Assembly: GCA_900557505.1 (NCBI GenBank)
Contig: USTC01000078.1
Coordinates: forward strand, 1 to 6,288
Source: an uncultured Collinsella sp.
GTDB taxonomy: Bacteria > Actinomycetota > Coriobacteriia > Coriobacteriales > Coriobacteriaceae
Reading direction: 5' to 3'
Length of the DNA stretch: 6,288 nt
In this document: positions 1-5,280 of the stretch, in pieces
Layout: the number at the start of each line of letters is the position of its first letter
How positions within the stretch are numbered: the stretch's first letter is position 1
Notes under the pieces: model-generated
Told to the model about the DNA's origin: nothing
Databases searched by the model: none
Seen by the model: only the letters and a program-made list of their open reading frames with translations
Made by a program: the position numbers and the translations under genes

Positions 1-340
1 CCCCAGCCGCAACCGTGTCGTCACCCTTGGCGGCGAGCGCGCGGTCAATCAGCTTACCGGCGGCCTCAACGGACAGGGCCTTGGAAACACCAACGGAAAC
101 CATGGGCTTGCCGGCGAAACGCTCAGCCTGTACATCCTTGTCGGCTGCGACGACGACGGCCTTGGCACCAGCGATCTCACTCTTGGTGAGCTCGTTCTCG
201 ACACCGACCTGGCCATGAGTCTCGACCTTAATGGTCAGACCGCGCTCGGCAGCTGCCTTCTCCAGCGCCTCCTTCGCCATGAAGGTGTGCGCAATGCCGG
301 TCGGGCAACCGGTCGCGGCGATGATGTCAAACTTAGCCAT
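1..340 (-). CDS. Fructose-family PTS permease, N-terminal EIIB domain (partial, runs off the window)
   Basis: Cytoplasmic EIIB domain of a sugar phosphotransferase permease. It takes phosphate from EIIA and passes it to the incoming sugar, which is released inside as a sugar phosphate. The 113 visible residues begin MAKFDIIAATGCPTGIAHTF. The CPTGIAHTFMA motif with Cys12 as expected phosphorylation site, then KVETHG, KAVVVAAD and FAGKP, are hallmarks of the fructose EIIB family. The domain ends near residue 100 with KLIDRALA and is followed by a linker-like AAKGDDTVAAG, so an EIIC membrane domain probably follows outside the window. The ATG is set by AAGGAGGG (352-345), 4 nt upstream. The gene is divergent from an RpiR-type regulator that may control it. 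The substrate cannot be read from EIIB alone: fructose (fruA), mannose-type derivatives and mannosylglycerate permeases share this domain, so no symbol is given. Confidence 0.93.
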   Translation of the reverse strand, partial: MAKFDIIAATGCPTGIAHTFMAKEALEKAAAERGLTIKVETHGQVGVENELTKSEIAGAKAVVVAADKDVQAERFAGKPMVSVGVSKALSVEAAGKLIDRALAAKGDDTVAAG

Positions 341-344
341 GTGT

Positions 345-352
345 CCCTCCTT
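345..352 (-). promoter_or_regulatory. Strong ribosome binding site of the PTS gene
   Basis: The minus strand reads AAGGAGGG, 4 nt before the ATG at 340. It is a near-perfect match to the anti-Shine-Dalgarno sequence and fixes the start of the EIIB domain. The palindrome at 362-377 ends about 9 nt upstream of it. Confidence 0.85.
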
Positions 353-361
353 CTTTAGTAC

Positions 362-377
362 AGCGCCCGCGGGCGCT
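362..377. repeat. Perfect 16-bp GC palindrome in the PTS leader
   Basis: AGCGCCCGCGGGCGCT is a perfect palindrome. In a minus-strand transcript it would fold as a 6-bp GC stem with a CGCG tetraloop, about 9 nt before the ribosome binding site. No U tract follows it on the minus strand, so it is not a terminator for that strand. It could be a protein-binding dyad, a leader hairpin that affects translation or mRNA stability, or chance in GC-rich DNA. Confidence 0.6.
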
Positions 378-384
378 CCCCTAC

Positions 385-406
385 ACGCGCTTCGATGCGC
401 GTTTTT
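385..406 (+). terminator. Short hairpin with a T tract (terminator-like on the plus strand) or PTS leader hairpin
   Basis: ACGCGC (385-390) and GCGCGT (397-402) form a 6-bp GC stem with a 6-nt loop. On the plus strand it runs straight into TTTTT (402-406), as in an intrinsic terminator. No plus-strand gene lies upstream of it within the window, so it could only stop antisense transcription coming out of the PTS gene. On the minus strand it would be a hairpin in the PTS mRNA leader without a U tract. The symmetry is seen directly; the role is open. Confidence 0.4.
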
Positions 407-467
407 CCACAACTGAAAGATACCAACCTACCGTCCGCGTGAGAAGAGCTAAGGTGCCAATCTCCGG

Positions 468-482
468 TGAAAGGTTCTTTCA
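468..482. promoter_or_regulatory. Candidate operator: 15-bp perfect palindrome TGAAAG-GTT-CTTTCA
   Basis: TGAAAG (468-473), a 3-nt centre and CTTTCA (477-482) form a perfect dyad in the divergent region between the PTS gene and the RpiR-type regulator. GAAA/TTTC inverted repeats are plausible targets for RpiR/MurR regulators. The motif GTGAAAG recurs at 499-505, 32 bp (about three helical turns) downstream. Assignment to this regulator is inference from position and symmetry. Confidence 0.5.
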
Positions 483-484
483 TA

Positions 485-511
485 ACCGTAAACGGTAAGT
501 GAAAGTTTACC
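485..511. repeat. Overlapping inverted repeats between the divergent genes
   Basis: ACCGT-AA-ACGGT (485-496) is a 12-bp dyad. It overlaps GGTAA (494-498)/TTACC (507-511), a second 5-bp dyad with an 8-nt centre. The two share GGT, so only one could form at a time as a hairpin. They lie between the 15-bp palindrome and the regulator's probable promoter. They may be further operator half sites or parts of the PTS promoter. Confidence 0.35.
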
Positions 512-558
512 ATCAACACTTGAAACGGCAAGGTGTATCTTGTAATTGAAACTGCCCA

Positions 559-564
559 TATACT
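559..564 (+). promoter_or_regulatory. Possible -10 element of the regulator gene
   Basis: TATACT matches the sigma-70 -10 consensus at 5 of 6 positions. It would place the transcription start near 571, inside the left arm of the palindrome at 567-596. No good -35 is found 16-18 nt upstream. TTGAAA at 520-525 is too far away for this -10, but could pair with TGTAAT (541-546) at a short 15-nt spacing. The exact promoter is therefore unsettled. Confidence 0.3.
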
Positions 565-566
565 AT

Positions 567-596
567 GGCATGAAAAACGAGTCCGATTTTCATGCC
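567..596. promoter_or_regulatory. 30-bp palindrome with 10-bp perfect arms, candidate autoregulatory operator
   Basis: GGCATGAAAA (567-576) and TTTTCATGCC (587-596) are perfect reverse complements separated by 10 nt, so the half-site centres are 20 bp apart, two helical turns on the same DNA face. The repeat ends 4 nt before the regulator's AGGAG site (601-605) and follows a possible -10 (559-564). A dimer or tetramer bound here would block transcription of the regulator. It shares the TGAAA/TTTCA core with the 468-482 dyad. In RNA it could also form a hairpin next to the ribosome binding site. The symmetry is certain; the binding protein is inferred. Confidence 0.6.
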
Positions 597-611
597 AACC
601 AGGAGCAATCC

Positions 612-1469
612 ATGACCGATAGCAGCAAGAGCGCACTCTCCCTTATTAGCACGCACAAAGGGTACAGCGAGTCCGAGCAGCGCATTGTCGACTATATATT
701 GGAGCACCAGTCCGAGGCGCCACGCCTCACGGCCGCTCAGCTCTCGCGCGCCGCCGCCACGTCCGAGGCGACCGTTTCGCGCTTCTGCCGCAAGCTTGGC
801 TTTGGTAGCTTCCGCAGCTTTCAGTTTTCGTTGGCGAGGGATTTGGAAAGCCAGCGTAACGAGGGCCTGACTGACGAGGTCTCGCTCGACAATATGGAGC
901 AGAGCCTCAAGAACATCCTGGCTGCCAAGGTGAGCGAGCTTAATGCGACCATCGACGGGATCGACCACGATACGCTGGCGGCTGTTGTGCATGCCCTTAA
1001 GCATGCAGGGGTTATTGAGTTTGCAGCTGTGGGCAATACGAACGCGGTCGCGCTCGATGCGACGTTTAAGTTTTCGCAGCTGGGCCTGCGCTGCATGGCG
1101 AGCACCATTAGCGAGACATCAATCGGCTTTGCGCTCACGTTACGCCCGGGTGACGTCATCGTGCTCATCTCAAACTCTGGCAAATCGCGCCGACTGAATC
1201 GCATGGCAAAAGCGGCTCGCAACTGCGGCGCAACCGTAGTCGTCATCAGCAGTGACAGCAAATCCCCACTTGCGCGCCTCGCCGACTACACCTTTAATAC
1301 CGTCAATCACGAAGCGTTGCTGACAACGGGTGACTTCGCGTTCTCCAAGATCAGCGCCACGATGATCATCGAAGTCATCTACAACTTCCTGCTGCCCGAG
1401 ATTAAAGACGCGCGTGAGCATATCAGCTACTACGAGGAGCTCATCCAGCCGGATAAGGTCGTTGAGTAG
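612..1469 (+). CDS. RpiR/MurR-family transcriptional regulator (HTH plus SIS domain)
   Basis: DNA-binding regulator of sugar metabolism, 285 residues, the usual length for the family. The N-terminal HTH (about 1-77) includes TAAQLSRAAATSEATVSRFCRKLGF, split here as LSRAAATS then EATVSRFCRKLGFGSFRSF; the recognition helix is near residues 51-64. The C-terminal SIS phosphosugar-sensing domain (about 130-255) shows FAAVGNTNAVALD and DVIVLISNSGKSRRL, then VVVISSDSKSPLARLADY. The usual GxGxS of the first SIS loop reads GNTN. I chose the ATG at 612 because AGGAG (601-605) sits 6 nt upstream. A TTG at 546 is in frame but would put the promoter-operator region inside the gene. It is divergent from a fructose-type PTS gene, its likely target. 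The effector is unknown. A terminator lies 85 nt downstream. Confidence 0.92.
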   Translation: MTDSSKSALSLISTHKGYSESEQRIVDYILEHQSEAPRLTAAQLSRAAATSEATVSRFCRKLGFGSFRSFQFSLARDLESQRNEGLTDEVSLDNMEQSLKNILAAKVSELNATIDGIDHDTLAAVVHALKHAGVIEFAAVGNTNAVALDATFKFSQLGLRCMASTISETSIGFALTLRPGDVIVLISNSGKSRRLNRMAKAARNCGATVVVISSDSKSPLARLADYTFNTVNHEALLTTGDFAFSKISATMIIEVIYNFLLPEIKDAREHISYYEELIQPDKVVE

Positions 1470-1499
1470 GTTTTGCAGGGTTCGCTGGCTACCTGGCAC

Positions 1500-1526
1500 A
1501 AAACTATGCCGGTTTACTACGATGAA
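1500..1526 (+). repeat. Left arm of a 27-bp perfect inverted repeat flanking the terminator
   Basis: The arm starts AAAACTATGCCGGTTTACTA and ends CGATGAA. Its exact reverse complement lies at 1625-1651, with no mismatch in 27 bp. The similarity continues inward: ACAGGAATA (1527-1535) is matched by TATTCCTGT (1600-1608). The arm includes a 16-codon reading frame (1506-1556, starting MPVYYDE) that has no ribosome binding site. Perfect identity in a region free of genes suggests recent duplication or selected secondary structure. It could be one unit of a dispersed repeat family, which cannot be tested here. Confidence 0.9.
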
Positions 1527-1554
1527 ACAGGAATATACGACCACATTGCGTTTT

Positions 1555-1594
1555 AAAAGAAAACCGCAGGCGTTCTACCTGCGGTTTTCTTTTT
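1555..1594. terminator. Bidirectional Rho-independent terminator between the regulator and recN
   Basis: AGAAAACCGCAGG (1558-1570) pairs perfectly with CCTGCGGTTTTCT (1578-1590) around a 7-nt loop, and three more A-T pairs extend the base. The plus strand continues into TTTTT; the minus strand reads TTTTCTTTT after the stem. It therefore suits both the regulator (stop at 1469) and the converging efp-recN operon (recN stop at 1725). It sits at the centre of the larger inverted repeat 1500-1651. Confidence 0.92.
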
Positions 1595-1599
1595 GCAAT

Positions 1600-1651
1600 T
1601 ATTCCTGTGCTCGAGCTATGCCGATTCATCGTAGTAAACCGGCATAGTTTT
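1600..1651 (-). repeat. Right arm of the inverted repeat, with a 16-nt insertion
   Basis: 1625-1651 is the exact reverse complement of 1500-1526, and 1600-1608 that of 1527-1535. Between them lie 16 extra bases (1609-1624) that the left arm lacks. The insert contains GCTCGAGC and a further partial copy of the repeat core, CTATGCCG (1616-1623). That copy can pair with CGGCATAG (1640-1647) as an alternative hairpin with an 8-bp stem. Read on the minus strand the arm also begins MPVYYDE, then SA and a stop (1645-1616). Confidence 0.85.
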
Positions 1652-1724
1652 CTAACAGTCGGGCCAGACAAGCAAGCGGCGGGACAACAATTACCGATAT
1701 CCCCCCCAACACCGCCGGCTCATT
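1652..1724. other. Spacer between the inverted repeat and the recN stop
   Basis: A 73-bp stretch just beyond the end of recN. It holds a run of seven C (1701-1707), but I see no gene, no terminator with a T tract and no clear dyad. Transcripts from recN would cross it and end at the terminator at 1555-1594. Confidence 0.6.
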
Positions 1725-3353
1725 CTAGCCTCGTGCTTCTTCAAGCATCTGCTTGGCATGCGCCAAGCTCGCCTCCGATTGATCGCCGCTCAACATACGG
1801 GCGATCTCGGCGGTACGCGCTTCGCCGGTTACCTCGTCCAAATGCGTCTGGGGAACATCGCCCGGTTCCTTGCTGACGACATAATGCTTGTCGGCCATGA
1901 CGGCAACCTGCGCCAAGTGGGTTACGACAATCACCTGATGCGTAGCGGCGAGATCTGTCAGCACGCCCGCAAGTGCACGCGCCGTGGAGCCACCGACACC
2001 AGCATCGACCTCGTCAAACACCAACGTATCAACACCGTCCGCGTTACCGAGGACAACCTTGCTTGCCAGCATGACGCGGCTGAGCTCGCCGCCCGACGCA
2101 ATGCGGCGAAGGGGACGTGGCGTCAAGCCGGCACCGCTGCGGTATAGCAGCTCGTAGCTCGAAGGACCAACGGGCGTCCACTCAGCACGGGGAAGATCGC
2201 GCGACTCCCAGACGAGCTCGGCACTACCCATCTCCAAGCGCGCCATCTGGCGGCCAACCTCGTGGCAGAAGCGCGGGGCCGCCGTATTGCGAGCGCGCTT
2301 AAGTGCCTTGGCAGCGGCAAACAACTCGCGCTCAGCGCTCCCGAGTGCCTCACGCGCCTTTTTGATCTGCTCATCGCCATCATCGACCAGGGACAGCAGC
2401 TCTTGCGAGCGATCGCGCATAGCAAAAACATCGTCCATGGTGGGACCCCACTGACGCAACAGGCCCTTGAGGTCGGAATACCGCTCACGCATGCGAGCGA
2501 GCTCGCGCGGGTCGAAGGCGACGCCATCGCGATAGGCACGAAGCTCGTTCGCGCAATCCTCAAGGGAGATGCAGGCATCCGAAAGCGCATCGGCAATGTC
2601 GCCCAGTTTGCGATCGACGGTAGCCATACGGGAAAGCTCTGCCACGGCGCTGTTCACGGCATCGAGCGCTCCCCCTTCGGAGGCAAGCGATGCATGGGCA
2701 TCATTGGCCGTGGCAACCAGTACCTCGGCATGTTCGGAGCGCGGCAGCAGTTCCTCGAGTTCCTCATACTCGCCCGGCTTGGGGTCGACCTCGCCGATGC
2801 GCTCGAGGGCAAAGCGCGCCTCCTCGACGCGGCTCCCCTGCGCACGCGAGGCCTCTTCGACACGTCGAACCTCCTTGGCGGCAGCACGCGATGCCTTAAA
2901 GCAGGCGCGGTACGCATCCAGCGCCTCGAGCGCAGAGCGTCCCGCCCAGGCATCGACCATCGCAACGTGATGCGCCGGGTCGAGCAAGCGCTGATGCTCG
3001 TGTTGGCCGCACAGATCCATCATCACGCCAACGCGCTCCGAAAGCTCGCGCACACTGGCGATGCGACCGTCAATCTTCACGCGGCTGCGGCCCTCGGCAG
3101 AAAGGCTGCGCTGTACGGTGAACCCCTCCGTGTCGTGCGGCCCGTCGAAGAGTCGCGCCTCGACGCTCGCCAGTGCCTCGCCCTCGCGCACCGTCGACGA
3201 ATCCGCACGCTCGCCCAAAATAAGCTTGAGGGCCGAGAGCAGCGCGGTCTTGCCGGCACCGGTCTCGCCAGTCAGGACAGTCAGGCCGGCACTCGGCACC
3301 AGCGTCGCCTCGCGAATGAGTGCAATGTTAGAAACCTGCAGCTCATCGATCAT
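1725..3353 (-). CDS. recN: DNA repair protein RecN
   Basis: SMC-like ATPase recruited to double-strand breaks, where it helps tether ends for RecA-dependent repair. The 542 residues are close to the usual length of about 550-570. The N-terminal head has Walker A GETGAGKT (29-36) and the GQHEHQ motif typical of RecN (116-121). Residues about 150-380 form the coiled-coil region, rich in Glu, Arg and Ala. The C-terminal head has the ABC signature SGGEL (420-424), Walker B TLVFDE (443-448, catalytic Glu448) and the H-loop His479 in VTHLAQVA. The ATG at 3353 has GGAG (3363-3360) 6 nt upstream and overlaps the end of nadK by 11 nt, which suggests translational coupling. It is the last gene of the operon. 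A long plus-strand open frame (2262-3476) is an antisense shadow. Confidence 0.97.
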   Translation of the reverse strand: MIDELQVSNIALIREATLVPSAGLTVLTGETGAGKTALLSALKLILGERADSSTVREGEALASVEARLFDGPHDTEGFTVQRSLSAEGRSRVKIDGRIASVRELSERVGVMMDLCGQHEHQRLLDPAHHVAMVDAWAGRSALEALDAYRACFKASRAAAKEVRRVEEASRAQGSRVEEARFALERIGEVDPKPGEYEELEELLPRSEHAEVLVATANDAHASLASEGGALDAVNSAVAELSRMATVDRKLGDIADALSDACISLEDCANELRAYRDGVAFDPRELARMRERYSDLKGLLRQWGPTMDDVFAMRDRSQELLSLVDDGDEQIKKAREALGSAERELFAAAKALKRARNTAAPRFCHEVGRQMARLEMGSAELVWESRDLPRAEWTPVGPSSYELLYRSGAGLTPRPLRRIASGGELSRVMLASKVVLGNADGVDTLVFDEVDAGVGGSTARALAGVLTDLAATHQVIVVTHLAQVAVMADKHYVVSKEPGDVPQTHLDEVTGEARTAEIARMLSGDQSEASLAHAKQMLEEARG

Positions 3354-4203
3354 GACGGACTCCGTAGAATACGCGGCTCACCGAGTTATAGAAGCTCTCG
3401 GGGCCATAATCGAGCAGCAGCACATCTCCGGGCCCGCGACGCACAGCCACGCTCTCGACCGTGCCATCGCAGGTAATAAACTGTCCGTCGATGGCGATAG
3501 CCGGCACGCTCGGGCGATCATCGGACATAAAGATCTCAACGACATCACTCGGCGAAGTCAAGAAAGCGCGAGCCTGAATGGTATGTGGAGCGATGGGCAC
3601 GCAGACCATGCCCGTGTAATCGGGGCTCACGATGGGGCCACCGGCGCTGAGCGCGTAACCCGTAGAACCAGTCGCCGTGGACACGACCACACCGTCGCCA
3701 CGCAGTCGGTCGATATGGTGGCCCGACACCGTGATGTCGAACTCGACCATATCGGACAGCGGACCTCGGGTAAGCGCCATGTCGTTGAGGGCGAACGTGC
3801 GCACGACATCCTTCGTACCGTCTTCGCGCACGGACACGATATCCGCAGCGATGGTGGCGCGACGGCTCACATGAAGCTCGCCGGACAGGGCGTCGCTTAC
3901 GACCTGCAGAATGTCGCGCTCCTCGGGACTCGCAGCAGTTAAAAAGCCCAGGTGACCATAGGAAAGACCGAGGATAGGAATCTCGCGATGGTTGAGGATG
4001 CGGGCAGCGCGCAGCAACGTACCGTCACCGCCGAGCGTAATGACCAGATCGGAGCCGTCAATATCAGGCGTGCTTTGAATCTTCGATCGCTGGTCGGCAG
4101 CCCATGCGACTTCATAGCCCTGGCGCGTCAGCCAAAGCTCGAGCATCAGGCCGCTCTCAACCGCCTCTTGCTTGTAGTAATTGGGAACCAGAAAGACCTT
4201 CAT
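3343..4203 (-). CDS. nadK: NAD kinase
   Basis: Cytoplasmic kinase that makes NADP from NAD with ATP or polyphosphate. The 286 residues match the family. Motifs in order: GGDGT (58-62) for catalysis and phosphate binding, GLSYGHLGFLT (79-89), LND (139-141) where LNE is more usual, TGSTGYALSAGGPIV (178-192; the common form is PTGSTAY), and PIAPHTIQAR (203-212). The core is intact and the departures are mostly conservative, so activity is expected. The start codon ATG overlaps the tlyA stop as ATGA, with no strong ribosome binding site of its own (only a GAGAAAG-like stretch), pointing to coupled translation. NAD kinase is a frequent neighbour of tlyA and recN in Gram-positive bacteria, which supports the call. 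Confidence 0.97.
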   Translation of the reverse strand: MKVFLVPNYYKQEAVESGLMLELWLTRQGYEVAWAADQRSKIQSTPDIDGSDLVITLGGDGTLLRAARILNHREIPILGLSYGHLGFLTAASPEERDILQVVSDALSGELHVSRRATIAADIVSVREDGTKDVVRTFALNDMALTRGPLSDMVEFDITVSGHHIDRLRGDGVVVSTATGSTGYALSAGGPIVSPDYTGMVCVPIAPHTIQARAFLTSPSDVVEIFMSDDRPSVPAIAIDGQFITCDGTVESVAVRRGPGDVLLLDYGPESFYNSVSRVFYGVRHDR

Positions 4204-5012
4204 AGCGTTGCAGCTTTCTCGCTCAAAACCGATACCTGGGATTGCAGCTCATCGTCGGTACGTCCGCCGGGGGCACACCTCATGCCGTACAGGAAAAACT
4301 CAACGTTGCCCTTGGCACCATGAATGGGTGACACGCACACATCGACCGGGAACAGCCCCTTGGAGGCAAAGAGTTCAACTGCCGCAACGAGTGTATCGCG
4401 GCGCACGGTGGGATCGGTCACAATGCCGCCCTCGCCCACCAGCGCCGCCGGAGCTTCAAACTGCGGCTTTACGAGCGTGCAGAATGCACCCGTAGGCACC
4501 AGGCACGCCAGTACCGCATCGATAATGTTCGCGATGCTGGTAAACGAGACATCACACACAGCCAGGTCGATGGCGCCGGCATAGCCAAGCTCAGGCAGCT
4601 GCGTCACGTTTGTGCGCTCATGCAGCGTCACGCGATCGTCCTGACGCAACGACCAATCGAACTGGGCGCGACCCACGTCCACAGAGACAACGGTCGCAGC
4701 TCCGCGCTTGAGCAGGCAATCGGTAAAACCCCCGGTAGAGCAGCCCACATCCAAACAGGCAAGGCCCGTCGGATTGATACCAAACGCATCAAGCGCGCCT
4801 TCGAGCTTAAGACCGCCGCGGCCAACATAGGGAATGCGCCCCTTCACGTGCAGCGGCAGCCCAGGCATCACCTTAAGACCCGGCGAAGTCAAGCGCTCAC
4901 CGCCACTCGAGACCAAGCCGGCCATAAGAGTGCGAAGGGCATCCGCGCGATCGGCGCAGATGCCCTGTGAAATCAGTTCGTCATCAAGACGCACGCGTTT
5001 CATGAATGCCAT
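4200..5012 (-). CDS. tlyA: TlyA-family rRNA 2'-O-methyltransferase (annotated also as hemolysin A)
   Basis: SAM-dependent enzyme; in mycobacteria TlyA methylates 16S C1409 and 23S C1920, which makes ribosomes sensitive to capreomycin. About 270 residues, family length. An S4-like RNA-binding domain (1-60) is followed by the linker motif VGRGGLKLE (63-71), the SAM motif DVGCSTGGFTDCLL (88-101), VGRAQFDWSLR, DLAVCDVSF, LVKPQFEA and GNVEFF. Numbered from the ATG at 5012, Lys69, Asp154, Lys182 and Glu238 fall where the K-D-K-E tetrad proposed for M. tuberculosis TlyA lies, as I recall it. The start is uncertain: TTG 5015, ATG 5012 and ATG 5003 are all in frame, with only a weak GGA (5027-5025) upstream. 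ATG 5003 gives the family-like start MKRVRLDDEL. It shares an ATGA with nadK. Confidence 0.95.
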   Translation of the reverse strand: MAFMKRVRLDDELISQGICADRADALRTLMAGLVSSGGERLTSPGLKVMPGLPLHVKGRIPYVGRGGLKLEGALDAFGINPTGLACLDVGCSTGGFTDCLLKRGAATVVSVDVGRAQFDWSLRQDDRVTLHERTNVTQLPELGYAGAIDLAVCDVSFTSIANIIDAVLACLVPTGAFCTLVKPQFEAPAALVGEGGIVTDPTVRRDTLVAAVELFASKGLFPVDVCVSPIHGAKGNVEFFLYGMRCAPGGRTDDELQSQVSVLSEKAATL

Positions 5013-5038
5013 CAACCATTCGTATCCGGAGATGCGGC

Positions 5039-5278
5039 CTAGCTATCCTGGGATTCGTTTGCCGCATCCTCATCGTATTCCTGCTCGAGCTTGTCGGCCT
5101 CACGCGGCGTAAGCTCAAACTTGTCGACCATATCGACCGCGCGGGAGCCCAGCTCTATCGCTTCGTCAAACAAATCGAGCGAACGTTCCAAGGAGGTATC
5201 CTTGGAGCGAACGGTAGCGATGATCTGATCCAGACGGTCCGAGATCTCATCAAAGTTACGGACAGAACCCTCTGGCAT
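5039..5278 (-). CDS. xseB: Exodeoxyribonuclease VII small subunit
   Basis: Several small XseB subunits bind one XseA catalytic subunit to form exonuclease VII, which degrades single-stranded DNA from both ends. The 79 residues are typical in length. The family pattern is visible: NFDEISDRLDQIIATV, then SLERSLDLFDEAIEL (about 29-43), two amphipathic helices that form a coiled-coil hairpin, and an acidic C-terminal tail. Its ribosome binding site GAGGAG (5289-5284) lies in the last Glu codons of nusB, and only 2 nt separate the genes. xseA normally lies next to xseB but is not in this window, so the catalytic subunit must be encoded elsewhere. Confidence 0.93.
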   Translation of the reverse strand: MPEGSVRNFDEISDRLDQIIATVRSKDTSLERSLDLFDEAIELGSRAVDMVDKFELTPREADKLEQEYDEDAANESQDS

Positions 5279-5280
5279 GA

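Noticed and set aside
546..611. In-frame upstream TTG start extending the RpiR-type regulator by 22 residues
   Set aside because: No ribosome binding site precedes it, and the extension would cover the possible -10 and the 30-bp palindrome. The ATG at 612 has AGGAG at good spacing and gives the family's usual N-terminus.
355..636. 93-codon open frame on the minus strand across the divergent intergenic region
   Set aside because: It has no ribosome binding site or recognisable motif, and covers the palindromes and both promoter regions.
1500..1651. Insertion sequence or CRISPR-like array
   Set aside because: There is no transposase frame and no series of evenly spaced direct repeats. Only one inverted pair around a terminator is present.
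1701..1707. Run of seven C as a possible slippage or phase-variation site
   Set aside because: It lies outside any gene, after the recN stop, and not in a visible promoter, so slippage would have no evident effect.
2262..3476. 404-codon open frame on the plus strand, opposite recN
   Set aside because: It lies wholly opposite recN and the end of nadK, whose motifs are unmistakable. Its translation is rich in Arg, Ala and His with no domain I recognise, as expected for the reverse of a GC-rich gene.
3061..3942. 293-codon open frame on the plus strand across the recN-nadK junction
   Set aside because: It spans the ends of two well-supported genes on the other strand and shows no motif; a compositional artefact.
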